A stretch of 19,460 nucleotides of DNA from JAAEQG01 sp023133475 (GTDB lineage: Bacteria > Planctomycetota > Phycisphaerae > UBA1845). The notes beneath the pieces were generated by a model that had not been told where the DNA came from, ran no database searches, and worked only from the letters and a program-made list of their open reading frames with translations. Positions within the stretch are counted from its first letter, which is position 1. Each line of letters opens with the position of its first letter. This document shows positions 7,449-14,415 of the stretch, in pieces. The translations under genes and the position numbers were made by a program. The stretch spans positions 1-19,460 of the forward strand of contig DAOVLE010000083.1 in assembly GCA_030631415.1 (NCBI GenBank), read 5' to 3'.

Positions 7449-8384
7449 ATGTCTACTCACAACAAAACAACTCACCTGCTGGTGGTTGATGACGATGCAG
7501 CCTTTTCCCGATTGCTGGAGCGCACCTTGCAGAACGCTGGATACCACGTCACCTGTGCCCAGTCCGGCGAAATGGGGCTGGAAATGCTGGCGGAGGCCCC
7601 GATCAATCTGGTGCTGTTGGACATTCGCATGGAGGGAATCGACGGGTTCGAGACTTGTCGTCGCATCAAATCCAACCCCGCTTTTGCCCAAATCCCGGTG
7701 GTTTTCATGACGGCTGAAGCACGCAGCACAGCCATGCTCGCCCAGGCGATAAGTGCCGGAGGCTCCGACTACCTCACCAAACCCCTGTCCCGAGTGGATG
7801 TTTTGGCTCGAGTTCGTGGTCTGATCCAACGCCAAATGGAGTCTTTATGGTTTAAGCAATTTGACGCCGAGGATCAGCCTACCGGATTGCCCGGGAGGAA
7901 CTATCTTAGAACGCGGATCGAGGAGGAACTGTCCGAATGCGGGCGGTTCAATACGCCCGTCAGCCTGGTGCTTGTCGGATTCGAGGGCTTGGAGGAGGTG
8001 TACACCAGGCATGATTCCGAGGTGGGTGAGGCGTGTGTGAGGCGTGCCGCTCTCTTGCTGGGATCGGTGTCCAGCCGGCACGATGTGGTGGCTCGTCTGG
8101 GCCAGTCGAGCTTTGGCATGTTGTTGCCCCGCGTGAACCTGCATGGAGCGGCGATGGCGGTTCGGCGGATGGAGGAAATCTGGCGACTGACCGAGCTGCC
8201 GACCAGTGAAACCGAATCGTCTATTACCCCGCACTTCGCTGCGGAGGGGCACGACGGGCCCTCCACCCTACCGAGCGGGGCGGACCTGCTCAAACATGCC
8301 GGCAAGGCTCTCGAACTCGCCAAACAAACCGGCATGCCCATTATCGGAACCGCCAACTCTGCCGCCGTGGCATCACTTCTCTGA
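7449..8384 (+). CDS. PleD-like response regulator with degenerate GGDEF domain
   Basis: 311 residues in two parts. The receiver (about 8-125) has the acidic pocket D14-D16, phosphoacceptor D58 (LLDIRM), T88 (FMTAEA) and K111 (TKP), all intact. A GGDEF-type fold (about 142-300) follows: QPTGLPGRN, VSLVLVGFEG, DVVARLGQSSFGMLLP and a closing ALELAKQTG. The signature GGDEF is replaced by GQSSF (218-222) and the metal-binding Asp region reads LVGFEG, so diguanylate cyclase activity is not expected. No RxxD inhibitory site stands out before the signature. It may act as a nucleotide sensor or protein-interaction output. AGGAG at 7433-7437, 11 nt away, favours this ATG over one at 7386. No histidine kinase is adjacent, so its partner is elsewhere. 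Fold calls are firm; the output is unknown. Confidence 0.88.
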   Translation: MSTHNKTTHLLVVDDDAAFSRLLERTLQNAGYHVTCAQSGEMGLEMLAEAPINLVLLDIRMEGIDGFETCRRIKSNPAFAQIPVVFMTAEARSTAMLAQAISAGGSDYLTKPLSRVDVLARVRGLIQRQMESLWFKQFDAEDQPTGLPGRNYLRTRIEEELSECGRFNTPVSLVLVGFEGLEEVYTRHDSEVGEACVRRAALLLGSVSSRHDVVARLGQSSFGMLLPRVNLHGAAMAVRRMEEIWRLTELPTSETESSITPHFAAEGHDGPSTLPSGADLLKHAGKALELAKQTGMPIIGTANSAAVASLL

Positions 8385-8391
8385 GAGCACA

Positions 8392-8464
8392 GAGGTGTAG
8401 GGCGGGTGGAACCCGCCCTACATCCGAATGGTGGGTTCCACCTCCACCTCCACCCCTACACCTC
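8392..8464. repeat. REP-type inverted-repeat element after the response regulator
   Basis: GTAG (8397-8400), GGCGGGTGGAACCCGCC and CTAC (8418-8421) form a complete unit. The outer sequence GAGGTGTAG (8392-8400) pairs with CTACACCTC (8456-8464), and GGGTTCCACC pairs with GGTGGAACCC. It begins 8 nt after the response-regulator stop and may act as its terminator. Just downstream, TATACT (8480-8485) could be a -10 box for the next gene, but no convincing -35 accompanies it. Confidence 0.75.
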
Positions 8465-8561
8465 GGCATTGGCATGGGCTATACTGTGCACGCCTCGCGG
8501 TATGGGGCAGCGGATGGTGAGAAGAGTATCACGACTTGCTGTGAACGAAAGGATTCCTGCA

Positions 8562-8993
8562 ATGAAAACGATCTTGGCATTACTGTTGATAGCGCTCGGG
8601 TTGCCGTTGGCTGCGGGTTGCGACGCGGTGGGCAACATTCTGGCTCCTGATACGGTGACCGTCTCGCTGGTCAATGGCACCGGTTATGACGTAGGAGTTC
8701 AGTTGTTCATCTACGACAACCAGGATATCCTGGAAGTCATCCTCACCGAGTTGGGCAGTGAGCTGAACTATACGATCCCAGCCGGCGAAACCACGACGTT
8801 CACCCGCGATTGCGACGATTTGCAGGCCATCATTATCGAGGAGGCAGAGCTGCGCGTCCTGGGCAGCCTTGGCCCGGAGGCCGGCACCGACGTGTTGCGC
8901 GACGGTGACGACTTTCACTGTGGAGACCATATCATCTTCACGTTTACGTCGACGGACATCACCGATCTGGATGTTGCAGTGACGGTTCCCTAG
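8562..8993 (+). CDS. Small putative lipoprotein, function unknown
   Basis: 143 residues. The start is set by AAAGGA at 8548-8553, 8 nt before the ATG; a longer in-frame reading from 8406 would begin inside the repeat. The N-terminus is a lipoprotein signal, MKTILALLLIALGLPLAAGC, with C20 as the predicted lipidated residue. The mature part is acidic and beta-rich in appearance, and contains Cys pairs (the TRDCDDL and DFHCGDH segments) that could form a disulfide. The segment VTVSLVNGTGYDVGVQLFIYD resembles a short beta-sandwich strand pair. I do not recognise a family. A 36-nt gap leads to the next lipoprotein gene on the same strand, so the two may be co-transcribed and work at the same membrane. 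Confidence 0.75.
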   Translation: MKTILALLLIALGLPLAAGCDAVGNILAPDTVTVSLVNGTGYDVGVQLFIYDNQDILEVILTELGSELNYTIPAGETTTFTRDCDDLQAIIIEEAELRVLGSLGPEAGTDVLRDGDDFHCGDHIIFTFTSTDITDLDVAVTVP

Positions 8994-9029
8994 CAAACTC
9001 CAGACCCTCATAAACGAGAATTTTCAGAC

Positions 9030-10070
9030 ATGACTCATTCGTTCAGACTATCGGCACGATTGATTTTGGCTTTGGTTGTGGTGTTGCCGCTTAGCGGTTG
9101 TGGGGACGGCAGCAAGAAGAGCAAAATCTGGGTTTACCATTATCCGGACTTTTACGTGTCGCAGCTCAAGCGTGTGGCGGTGCTGCCCTTCGGCAACCGC
9201 ACCAGGGCCCACGGCGTCGGCGAGAGCATCAGCGACAAGGTGTCAGCCGTCCTGACCAACAACGGCACCTACGAGGTGTATACCCGCCAACACCTACAGG
9301 ACGTGCTCAAGGAGCATGACGCCGCCGCCTCGGGGCTGATCGAGCCGGACCTGGCCATGAGAATCGGCAAGCGCAAATCGGTGCAGGCATTGGTCTGCGG
9401 GGCTTGCAGCCGCTACGAGACCGCGACCCGCAACGAAACCCGCTACAATAATGTGCCGGTCTATGGCATCAACGCCAAGGGCAAAAAGGTCATCACCGGC
9501 TGGAGGAAAGTCCCTTATGTCTGGACCAGGCACGATGCGTTCGCTGAGTGCCAAGTGCATGTTATCGACGCGGTCACCGGCCGGCAGATCGCCGCGGTGT
9601 ATGACCCGTCCAATATCTGGGCCGGCGGCAGCCCGCCGAAATACCAGCCGGCGGACCTGCTGCGCATGGCCCAGGACGATCAAGTTGCCCGTATCGTCAA
9701 GGCCATCGCCGTGACCCGCACTCGCGTCAAGCTCAAGGGCACGGTGCTCAAGACCGCCACCGGGCTATATGACCAGAAGTGGGACTGGCAAAAGCACCTC
9801 ACGCCCGAGGATAAGCAATTCAGCGTGGTGGTCAGGTTGCCGTCGGAGGCGGATCGAAACAACTTCAAAATCACCATCGTGCCCAAGGGCGAGCGAGTGG
9901 TTGTGGCGGAAGAGAAGTTCGTCTGGGACAAGAAGTACGCTCGTCGCGGATATGCTTTCAAGATAAAACCGATCATCGACCAGCACGGTTTCGGCGAATA
10001 TCAAGCCAAGCTCTACTCCGGCCCCGAACCTATCGCCCGGTACAACTTCGAGATCGTCGAAGAGCGATGA
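9030..10070 (+). CDS. CsgG/LpoB-like lipoprotein
   Basis: 346 residues starting with a lipoprotein signal whose lipobox LPLSGC places the lipidated Cys at residue 24. Residues about 46-135 have the pattern of the CsgG/LpoB alpha-beta fold: KRVAVLPFGNRT, then a helix ESISDKVSAVLTNNG, YEVYTRQHLQDVLKEH, and LIEPDLAMRIGKRKSVQALVCG. Family members include outer-membrane secretion channel subunits and activators of penicillin-binding proteins. The middle (about 165-225) carries CQVHVIDAVTGRQIAAVYD, matching the family's later strands. The C-terminal 110 residues are beta-rich with no recognised domain. No curli or PBP gene is adjacent, so a specific role cannot be given. The ribosome site is weak (ACGAGAA). 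The fold is likely and the function open. Confidence 0.75.
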   Translation: MTHSFRLSARLILALVVVLPLSGCGDGSKKSKIWVYHYPDFYVSQLKRVAVLPFGNRTRAHGVGESISDKVSAVLTNNGTYEVYTRQHLQDVLKEHDAAASGLIEPDLAMRIGKRKSVQALVCGACSRYETATRNETRYNNVPVYGINAKGKKVITGWRKVPYVWTRHDAFAECQVHVIDAVTGRQIAAVYDPSNIWAGGSPPKYQPADLLRMAQDDQVARIVKAIAVTRTRVKLKGTVLKTATGLYDQKWDWQKHLTPEDKQFSVVVRLPSEADRNNFKITIVPKGERVVVAEEKFVWDKKYARRGYAFKIKPIIDQHGFGEYQAKLYSGPEPIARYNFEIVEER

Positions 10071-10074
10071 GAGG

Positions 10075-10116
10075 AATGGAGAATTGAGAATGGAGAATTG
10101 AGAATGGAGAAAATGG
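10075..10116. repeat. 14-nt tandem repeat
   Basis: AATGGAGAATTGAG occurs twice exactly (10075-10088, 10089-10102), followed by a partial third copy, AATGGAGAAAATGG. It starts 5 nt after the upstream stop codon. A related complementary stretch, TTTTCTCCATTTTC, lies near 10204-10217, so the two may pair across the REPIN between them. Confidence 0.85.
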
Positions 10117-10131
10117 GGGGATGGGAACGTT

Positions 10132-10188
10132 GTAGGGCGGGTTTCACCCGCCTTCCTGGCACGGCGCGGTGGGTGGAACCCGCCCTAC
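10132..10188. repeat. REPIN (inverted REP pair)
   Basis: GTAG plus GGCGGGTTTCACCCGCC on the left and GGTGGGTGGAACCCGCC plus CTAC on the right, in opposite orientation with a short spacer. It lies in the 274-bp gap between convergent genes. The remainder of that gap is repeat-rich and has no gene that I can support. Confidence 0.8.
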
Positions 10189-10268
10189 ATCTGTGATTAC
10201 GCCGTTTTCTCCATTTTCACGCTCCACGCTCCCCTTCGGGTCGCCGCTAAACGTTGCGGACCCCGAAC

Positions 10269-10288
10269 GTCGGGTCTGCGGACCCGAC
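10269..10288. repeat. Perfect 8-bp hairpin
   Basis: GTCGGGTC, a TGCG loop and GACCCGAC. The flanks contain a second GCGGACCC copy (near 10256-10263), so this is a small GC-rich palindromic cluster. It sits between the two convergent transcription units and has no U-tract on either strand. Confidence 0.7.
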
Positions 10289-10307
10289 CTGCAGACTCAG
10301 TCGGTGC

Positions 10308-10348
10308 GGTGGGTTGCGCTTCGCTCCGCGAAGCTCCACCCACCCTAC
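10308..10348. repeat. REP element supplying the flavoprotein stop codon
   Basis: Stems GGTGGG/CCCACC (10308-10313/10339-10344) and GCTTCGC/GCGAAGC (10318-10324/10328-10334), ending in CTAC (10345-10348). On the minus strand this reads GTAGGG..., and its TAG is the stop codon of the flavoprotein gene. Same layout as at preTA and rtcB. Confidence 0.8.
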
Positions 10349-10917
10349 GAAACCAGTTGTCTCCCGAAAGCGTGGGCTTGTTTGACCAGACTTTCGTCGG
10401 AACGGATGCTCTCGGGGTCCACCACGTTGGTGGCGAGAAAACAACCTAACCAGGTGGTTTTGCTGAACTCCGCCATTCGCCGGCAGACTTCGCCCACAAG
10501 GTCAGCCCCGTCGTGCTCCCCGCCGCCGGCGGTGACGACCGCCGCCATCCGCCGACCTTCGAGCAAAGCATGCACACTCTGGTCACTGAACTTGAACAGG
10601 CAATAGAAGCGATCCATGGCTATCTTCAGCAACCACGACGGCGACCAACAAAACACCGGGGTGGCCAAGACAATCACATCGGCGTCCAGAGCCTTCTGCA
10701 AAACCGGCCTCATGTCGTCGTCGATGACACATCCGGGCTCGTCGGTGCTGCTCTGGCACCCATGGCATTCCAGGCACCCGCTCAGGTTCTTCAACTCGGA
10801 CAGGTGAACCACTTCGGTCTGGGCACCACTTTGCCGGGCGGCTTCCAGAACGAAATCCAACACCGTGCGGGTGTTGCTGTTGGCTCGCGGACTACCCTGA
10901 ATCGCTAAAAGCTTCAT
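10345..10917 (-). CDS. NAD(P)H-dependent FMN reductase / flavodoxin-fold flavoprotein
   Basis: 190 residues. The phosphate-binding start of a flavodoxin-like fold is clear: MKLLAIQGSPRANSNT (1-16). A cysteine cluster C48-x2-C51-x2-C54-x8-C63, followed by DDDM, is typical of this reductase group and recalls the cluster of iron-sulfur flavoproteins; whether it holds an iron-sulfur centre is not known. LATPVFCWSPSWLLKIAMDR (84-103) is the second FMN-contacting segment. The start is fixed by AGGAGG, which overlaps the stop codon of the upstream binding-protein gene, so translation is probably coupled. As last gene of an iron(III)-type transporter operon it could reduce imported or chelated ferric iron; this is inference. 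The stop codon lies in a REP repeat. Confidence 0.85.
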   Translation of the reverse strand: MKLLAIQGSPRANSNTRTVLDFVLEAARQSGAQTEVVHLSELKNLSGCLECHGCQSSTDEPGCVIDDDMRPVLQKALDADVIVLATPVFCWSPSWLLKIAMDRFYCLFKFSDQSVHALLEGRRMAAVVTAGGGEHDGADLVGEVCRRMAEFSKTTWLGCFLATNVVDPESIRSDESLVKQAHAFGRQLVS

Positions 10918-10931
10918 GATACGCCTGCCTC

Positions 10932-11984
10932 CTATCTGAGAAACTCTTTCGTGATAAATCCCTGGGCTGATCGCCATTGGTCGGCGGCTTTTTGGAAATC
11001 CACCGTCATGGACGGCACATCTTGAGGGCCTTTGACCCGGGGTGCAACAGTGTTGGCACTATTGAGCGGTATCTGGGCTGATGGCCCTCGCGCCAGCATC
11101 GCCTCGACCTCCGGCGACAAAAGGTAGTCGATGAGCAGATCGGCTTCTCGCGGGTTCGGCGAGTTCCTGATCGCCGCCAGGGTGTTGGGAATAAACAGAA
11201 CACCCACGCCATCAGCCTCCGTATCGGGGTATACAATTCGCACGGGTCGGCCTGCTTCAACCTCGATGATGGCATCGTCGGTGTCGGTCCAGGCGAAGGC
11301 CAGGGTCCCATTAGCCACCTTCACGGCACAGGACTTGTTCCCCGACTCGATGTGCACGCCGTTGGCCTTTAACCCCGACAGATATTCCCTGGCCTTTTCT
11401 TCGCCGAGGGCCTGAAACAGACAGGCGACGTGTGAGGCGGTGGTGCCCGCCACTGGCTTGGCGATCCCGATTTCGCCTTTCCACTCGGGGCGGAGCAGGT
11501 CATACATCGAGCGTGGGGTCTCATCCTCCTTGACCCGGTCCGTGTTCACGATCAGCACCCGTGCCCGGGCGGCGAATCCGTGCCACATGCCATCAGCGGA
11601 TTTGAAACGCTTCGGATAGCCCGAAGCGTTCGGCGGACGGGCAGGCCTAAGCAAACCTTCCTTGCTCAACAACAGCGTATTGAGAATCTCATTATTCCAG
11701 AATACGTCGCACCGCGGGCGCTTCCGCTCTGCCCGGATGCGGTTCACCAACCCGACCGTCTTGGTGGACTCGGTGTCATAAACCACCCGGGGCTTGATTC
11801 CGGTCCGCCGCTCAAACTTAGCCAGAATCGGTTCCGAGAAGGAACGGTCCAGGGCGGTATAAACCACCACCTGACGGGTAGCGGGTTCCTCCTGACGTCG
11901 GCAACCGCTGGGGCAAGAGCACACCAACCCCAACAAAACCCCGATCAGTCCCGCTGATGCAGCAATCGAACCAGTACGCTCCAT
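10932..11984 (-). CDS. Iron(III)-type ABC transporter substrate-binding lipoprotein (FbpA/FutA-like)
   Basis: 350 residues, the normal length for the family. It has an N-terminal hydrophobic signal with Cys at 22, 24 and 28, so it is probably a lipoprotein, but none of the three sits in a textbook lipobox. The mature part starts QVVVYTALDRSFSEPILAKFERRTGI, the standard opening of FbpA-type binding proteins, and continues with CDVFWNNEILNTLLL, a WKGEIGIAKPVAGTT segment, AFAWTDTDDAIIEVEAG, and a C-terminal NTLAAIRNSPNPREADLLIDYLLSPE. It captures ferric iron or a related oxyanion outside the membrane and delivers it to the permease. Its start lies 40 nt inside the permease gene, indicating translational coupling. 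Metal specificity is inferred from family resemblance only. Confidence 0.88.
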   Translation of the reverse strand: MERTGSIAASAGLIGVLLGLVCSCPSGCRRQEEPATRQVVVYTALDRSFSEPILAKFERRTGIKPRVVYDTESTKTVGLVNRIRAERKRPRCDVFWNNEILNTLLLSKEGLLRPARPPNASGYPKRFKSADGMWHGFAARARVLIVNTDRVKEDETPRSMYDLLRPEWKGEIGIAKPVAGTTASHVACLFQALGEEKAREYLSGLKANGVHIESGNKSCAVKVANGTLAFAWTDTDDAIIEVEAGRPVRIVYPDTEADGVGVLFIPNTLAAIRNSPNPREADLLIDYLLSPEVEAMLARGPSAQIPLNSANTVAPRVKGPQDVPSMTVDFQKAADQWRSAQGFITKEFLR

Positions 11985-13525
11985 GGAATCACCATCACAA
12001 AAATAACCAACAGGCAGATAGTAGCAGCCTGCCCACTCAGCCCATAATGCACCAGCGTAAAGAAACGGACCGAAAGAGGCAAGACGATCGGCTGAGAAAG
12101 CAGCACCGAGGCGGTCAATTCACCGCAGACCAGTATGACCATAGCCACCCCCGCCAATGCCAGAAAACGGTGCGACATAGGCCAGAACAGCCGGCGGTGC
12201 AGACCGGCGAGATTGCAACCGTCAATCCGGGCAGCCTCACGCAGATCACGCGAGACGCTCATAAACCCCGGCGAGGCAATGAGCATCCCCAGCGGAAGCC
12301 AACGAAGCGTCTGCCCGAAAACCGGCAAGAAAAACGAATCGCACAACCGCCCCAGCCAGCCCGGTTGATTCAGAATCTCAAGCAAGGCAATAGCCAAACA
12401 AGGCGTGGGCAAAGCCAACAGCAATACCAAAGCCCATCGCAACCCCTGTGCCCGGCGTCCGGCGGCTATCGCAAGGTCGCCGGCCCCCAGTACGATGGAC
12501 ATGATCGCCAGCGCACTGGCCCCCGCCAGCAGGCTCGAATCCCACAACTCCGGGCACAGCTTACCCACCCCCCGCCAAAACTGGCCCACTGACTCGACTT
12601 CTCCCATCAGCCAGACCACCGGCATCAGGATCATGACACCCAGCAACAAAAGCAACGCCGACCACAAAGGCCAACGCCAGCGCCCCAGCCGAATCATGTG
12701 TGGTGGCCGGCGCCCGGCTTGCTCGACGTGCAGGTCCACCCGACGAGCCGCACGGGCCACCCCCAACACCAACACGCCAAACAACGCCACATACGGGACA
12801 ACAACCAGCGCCTGAGCCGACGCCGAACGTGAAAGCTGAAACGTCACGTAAACTTCTTCTGCGAGAGTCCGTATCGCCAACAGATCGCTCACGGCGATGT
12901 CCGTTGCGGAGACCCACGTTTGAATAACCGCAACCCCAAGGATGCTCCAAAGAATCAACGACGGATCGAGCCGCAGGCACACCCGAGCCCAACCGGCATC
13001 CAGCGCCGCCGCCTCCTCGATGTTCCCGTCGATGCCCCGGTAGCCCACGCCCAGCAAGACAATCGCCAAAGGGATGCCAAGCCACCCGTGGATCACCCCA
13101 GCCATGAAAGCGTTGCCCTCCCAGGCCCGCGTCCCAATCAGTGAGAGGATGGCTGATGCGCTCACGAAAACGGGCAAGTACGCCGGCAGCAGCAGACCAC
13201 CGGTGAACCACCGCCGTGCGGGCAGGTCCGTGCGGAACAACAGGAACGCAACGGGGATAGCCACCACCAGGCTGAGCGATGCCGCCGTGCCGCTGACCAC
13301 GAACGTGTTCCACACCAGCGTGGGCCAACTGCTCAGTTCCGCCCACCACGAAAAGACCGCACCACCCTCCCCGGCGGATGCCGGCTGCAACGGGCGGGCG
13401 ACCCAATAAGCCATCAACCCCAAACCGCAACCGACAATCAGGATTCGGGAGCAGCCGATCCACACCATCAGGATCACATCGACCAGCCGCGAAGCTGTGC
13501 TTGCCCAACGTGCCCTTACAAACAT
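11945..13525 (-). CDS. Iron(III)-type ABC transporter permease (FbpB-like, duplicated)
   Basis: 526 residues, consistent with the two-halves-in-one permeases of the ferric iron family. Hydrophobic segments suggest about 12 membrane helices. Both halves carry the EAA loop that docks the ATPase: EEAAALDAGWARVCLRLDP (170-188) and LREAARIDGCNLAGLHRRLF (428-447). The ATG at 13525 has AAGGGAG 7 nt upstream. It is first in the operon, followed by the binding protein (40-nt overlap) and the flavoprotein. No ATP-binding subunit gene occurs in the window, although one is normally beside these two; it must be encoded elsewhere or shared. No Fur-like operator is evident near the promoter. Confidence 0.9.
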   Translation of the reverse strand: MFVRARWASTASRLVDVILMVWIGCSRILIVGCGLGLMAYWVARPLQPASAGEGGAVFSWWAELSSWPTLVWNTFVVSGTAASLSLVVAIPVAFLLFRTDLPARRWFTGGLLLPAYLPVFVSASAILSLIGTRAWEGNAFMAGVIHGWLGIPLAIVLLGVGYRGIDGNIEEAAALDAGWARVCLRLDPSLILWSILGVAVIQTWVSATDIAVSDLLAIRTLAEEVYVTFQLSRSASAQALVVVPYVALFGVLVLGVARAARRVDLHVEQAGRRPPHMIRLGRWRWPLWSALLLLLGVMILMPVVWLMGEVESVGQFWRGVGKLCPELWDSSLLAGASALAIMSIVLGAGDLAIAAGRRAQGLRWALVLLLALPTPCLAIALLEILNQPGWLGRLCDSFFLPVFGQTLRWLPLGMLIASPGFMSVSRDLREAARIDGCNLAGLHRRLFWPMSHRFLALAGVAMVILVCGELTASVLLSQPIVLPLSVRFFTLVHYGLSGQAATICLLVIFVMVIPWSVLVRLLHQRD

Positions 13526-13556
13526 GAATCGGCTCCCTTACAAAATGGCGGTGTAC

Positions 13557-13585
13557 GCTATACCTGCTCACCCTGCCGGGGTCAA
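13557..13585 (-). promoter_or_regulatory. Predicted sigma70-type promoter of the iron-transport operon
   Basis: On the minus strand TTGACC (13585-13580), a 17-nt spacer and TATAGC (13562-13557) match five and four of six consensus positions. The start would be near 13550, giving a leader of about 25 nt. The nearby AAGGGAG (13539-13533) is the ribosome site. Confidence 0.55.
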
Positions 13586-13599
13586 TCGCGCGGGTGGGG

Positions 13600-13668
13600 G
13601 CAAGGCTGTAGGGCGGGTTCCACCCGCCTTCTCGGCATGGCGTGGCGGGTGGAACCCGCCCTACATCT
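13600..13668. repeat. REPIN, 69-bp copy 1
   Basis: Inverted 20-bp arms TAGGGCGGGTTCCACCCGCC (13609-13628) and their exact complement (13644-13663) around a 15-nt spacer, framed by GTAG and CTAC. The full 69 bp is repeated at 13861-13929 with one base changed (CGTGG versus CATGG). Confidence 0.9.
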
Positions 13669-13765
13669 CGAAAGCAAACGGGAGCATGGCTTGCTTATCA
13701 TGGACGAAGTGGAGAAGACCGAGGACCGCCGCTTCGTGAAACGGCTGGAAAGCGCATAAAAACAA

Positions 13766-13816
13766 GGAGGTAACGCTGTCGGAGCCACCCGAGAGCAGCC
13801 CCTAAGCCGAACCTCC
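13766..13816 (+). other. Possible structured RNA in the island between twin REPINs
   Basis: GGAGGT (13766-13771) pairs with ACCTCC (13811-13816), enclosing GCTG-TCGG (13775-13782) paired with CCGA (13789-13792) and CAGC (13796-13799) around AGCCAC. The surrounding island 13669-13860 has no supportable gene; a 19-codon frame (13700-13759, MDEVEKTEDRRFVKRLESA) has no clear ribosome site. The fold was judged by eye and matches no RNA family I recognise. It could be chance pairing in GC-rich DNA. Confidence 0.2.
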
Positions 13817-13860
13817 AATAGGCAGTATCGGCGGTGGAAGACCGGAAGTCAAGGGCTTTG

Positions 13861-13929
13861 GCAAGGCTGTAGGGCGGGTTCCACCCGCCTTCTCGGCATG
13901 GCATGGCGGGTGGAACCCGCCCTACATCT
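13861..13929. repeat. REPIN, 69-bp copy 2
   Basis: Same 20-bp arms at 13870-13889 and 13905-13924, same orientation as copy 1, one mismatch in the spacer. Identity extends beyond the REPIN into the flanks (GCAAGGCT on the left, ATCT on the right), so the flanks were copied too. It ends 64 bp before the archease start. Confidence 0.9.
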
Positions 13930-13993
13930 ATTCCCCATTCATATGGACCGTCGAGAACTTGTTCGATTGGGAACCTGAGAGTACAAGACAGCC

Positions 13994-14413
13994 ATGAGCG
14001 GAAGCTTTGAACTGTTCGATCATACCGCGGATGTTGGGATTCGCGTCAGCGCGGACACCTCGGCAGAACTGGTCCGCGCCGCCGGCGAGGGTCTCTATGC
14101 GGTCATCGGCGAACTGGAGACCACCGGTGATCCGCAGGCGGTCCGACTCGAGTTCTCCGCCGACGAACGCGCCATTCTCTTGCGCGATTATCTGGCGGAG
14201 TTGTTGGTGCTCTTTGAATGCGAGCAGCGTATCGCAGCCGACGTCGAGGTCACGGTTTTCGATGAGAAATGCCTTGGCGTGATCGGGCAAATGGCGGTCG
14301 TGGACAAGGCACGCTCCGTTTTTTTTGGCGAAGTCAAGGCGATAACCTATCATGAGCTTGCGGTTCGCCGCACCGAAAACGGTTACGAAGCCACCTTCAT
14401 TGTGGATGTCTGA
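13994..14413 (+). CDS. Archease, RtcB cofactor
   Basis: 139 residues, normal length. Archease speeds guanylylation of the RNA ligase RtcB and its multiple turnover. Family marks are FELFDHTADVGIRV at 5-18 with metal-binding candidate D13, the segment KAITYHEL in the C-terminal third, and the terminal ATFIVDV with D138. The gene ends 2 nt before rtcB, so the pair is surely co-transcribed, matching the known functional partnership. The ribosome site is weak (GAGAG about 13 nt upstream) and no alternative start is available. The REPIN copy 2 lies just upstream, leaving little more than 60 bp for a promoter, and none is obvious there. Confidence 0.92.
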   Translation: MSGSFELFDHTADVGIRVSADTSAELVRAAGEGLYAVIGELETTGDPQAVRLEFSADERAILLRDYLAELLVLFECEQRIAADVEVTVFDEKCLGVIGQMAVVDKARSVFFGEVKAITYHELAVRRTENGYEATFIVDV

Positions 14414-14415
14414 GC

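Noticed and set aside
8406..8561. Longer start for the small lipoprotein at 8406
   Set aside because: The extension is translated from a REP repeat and would bury the lipoprotein signal; AAAGGA precedes the ATG at 8562.
13669..13860. Known small RNA (SRP RNA, RNase P, tmRNA, 6S) in the island
   Set aside because: None of the conserved sequence signatures of these RNAs is present; only an unassigned possible fold remains.
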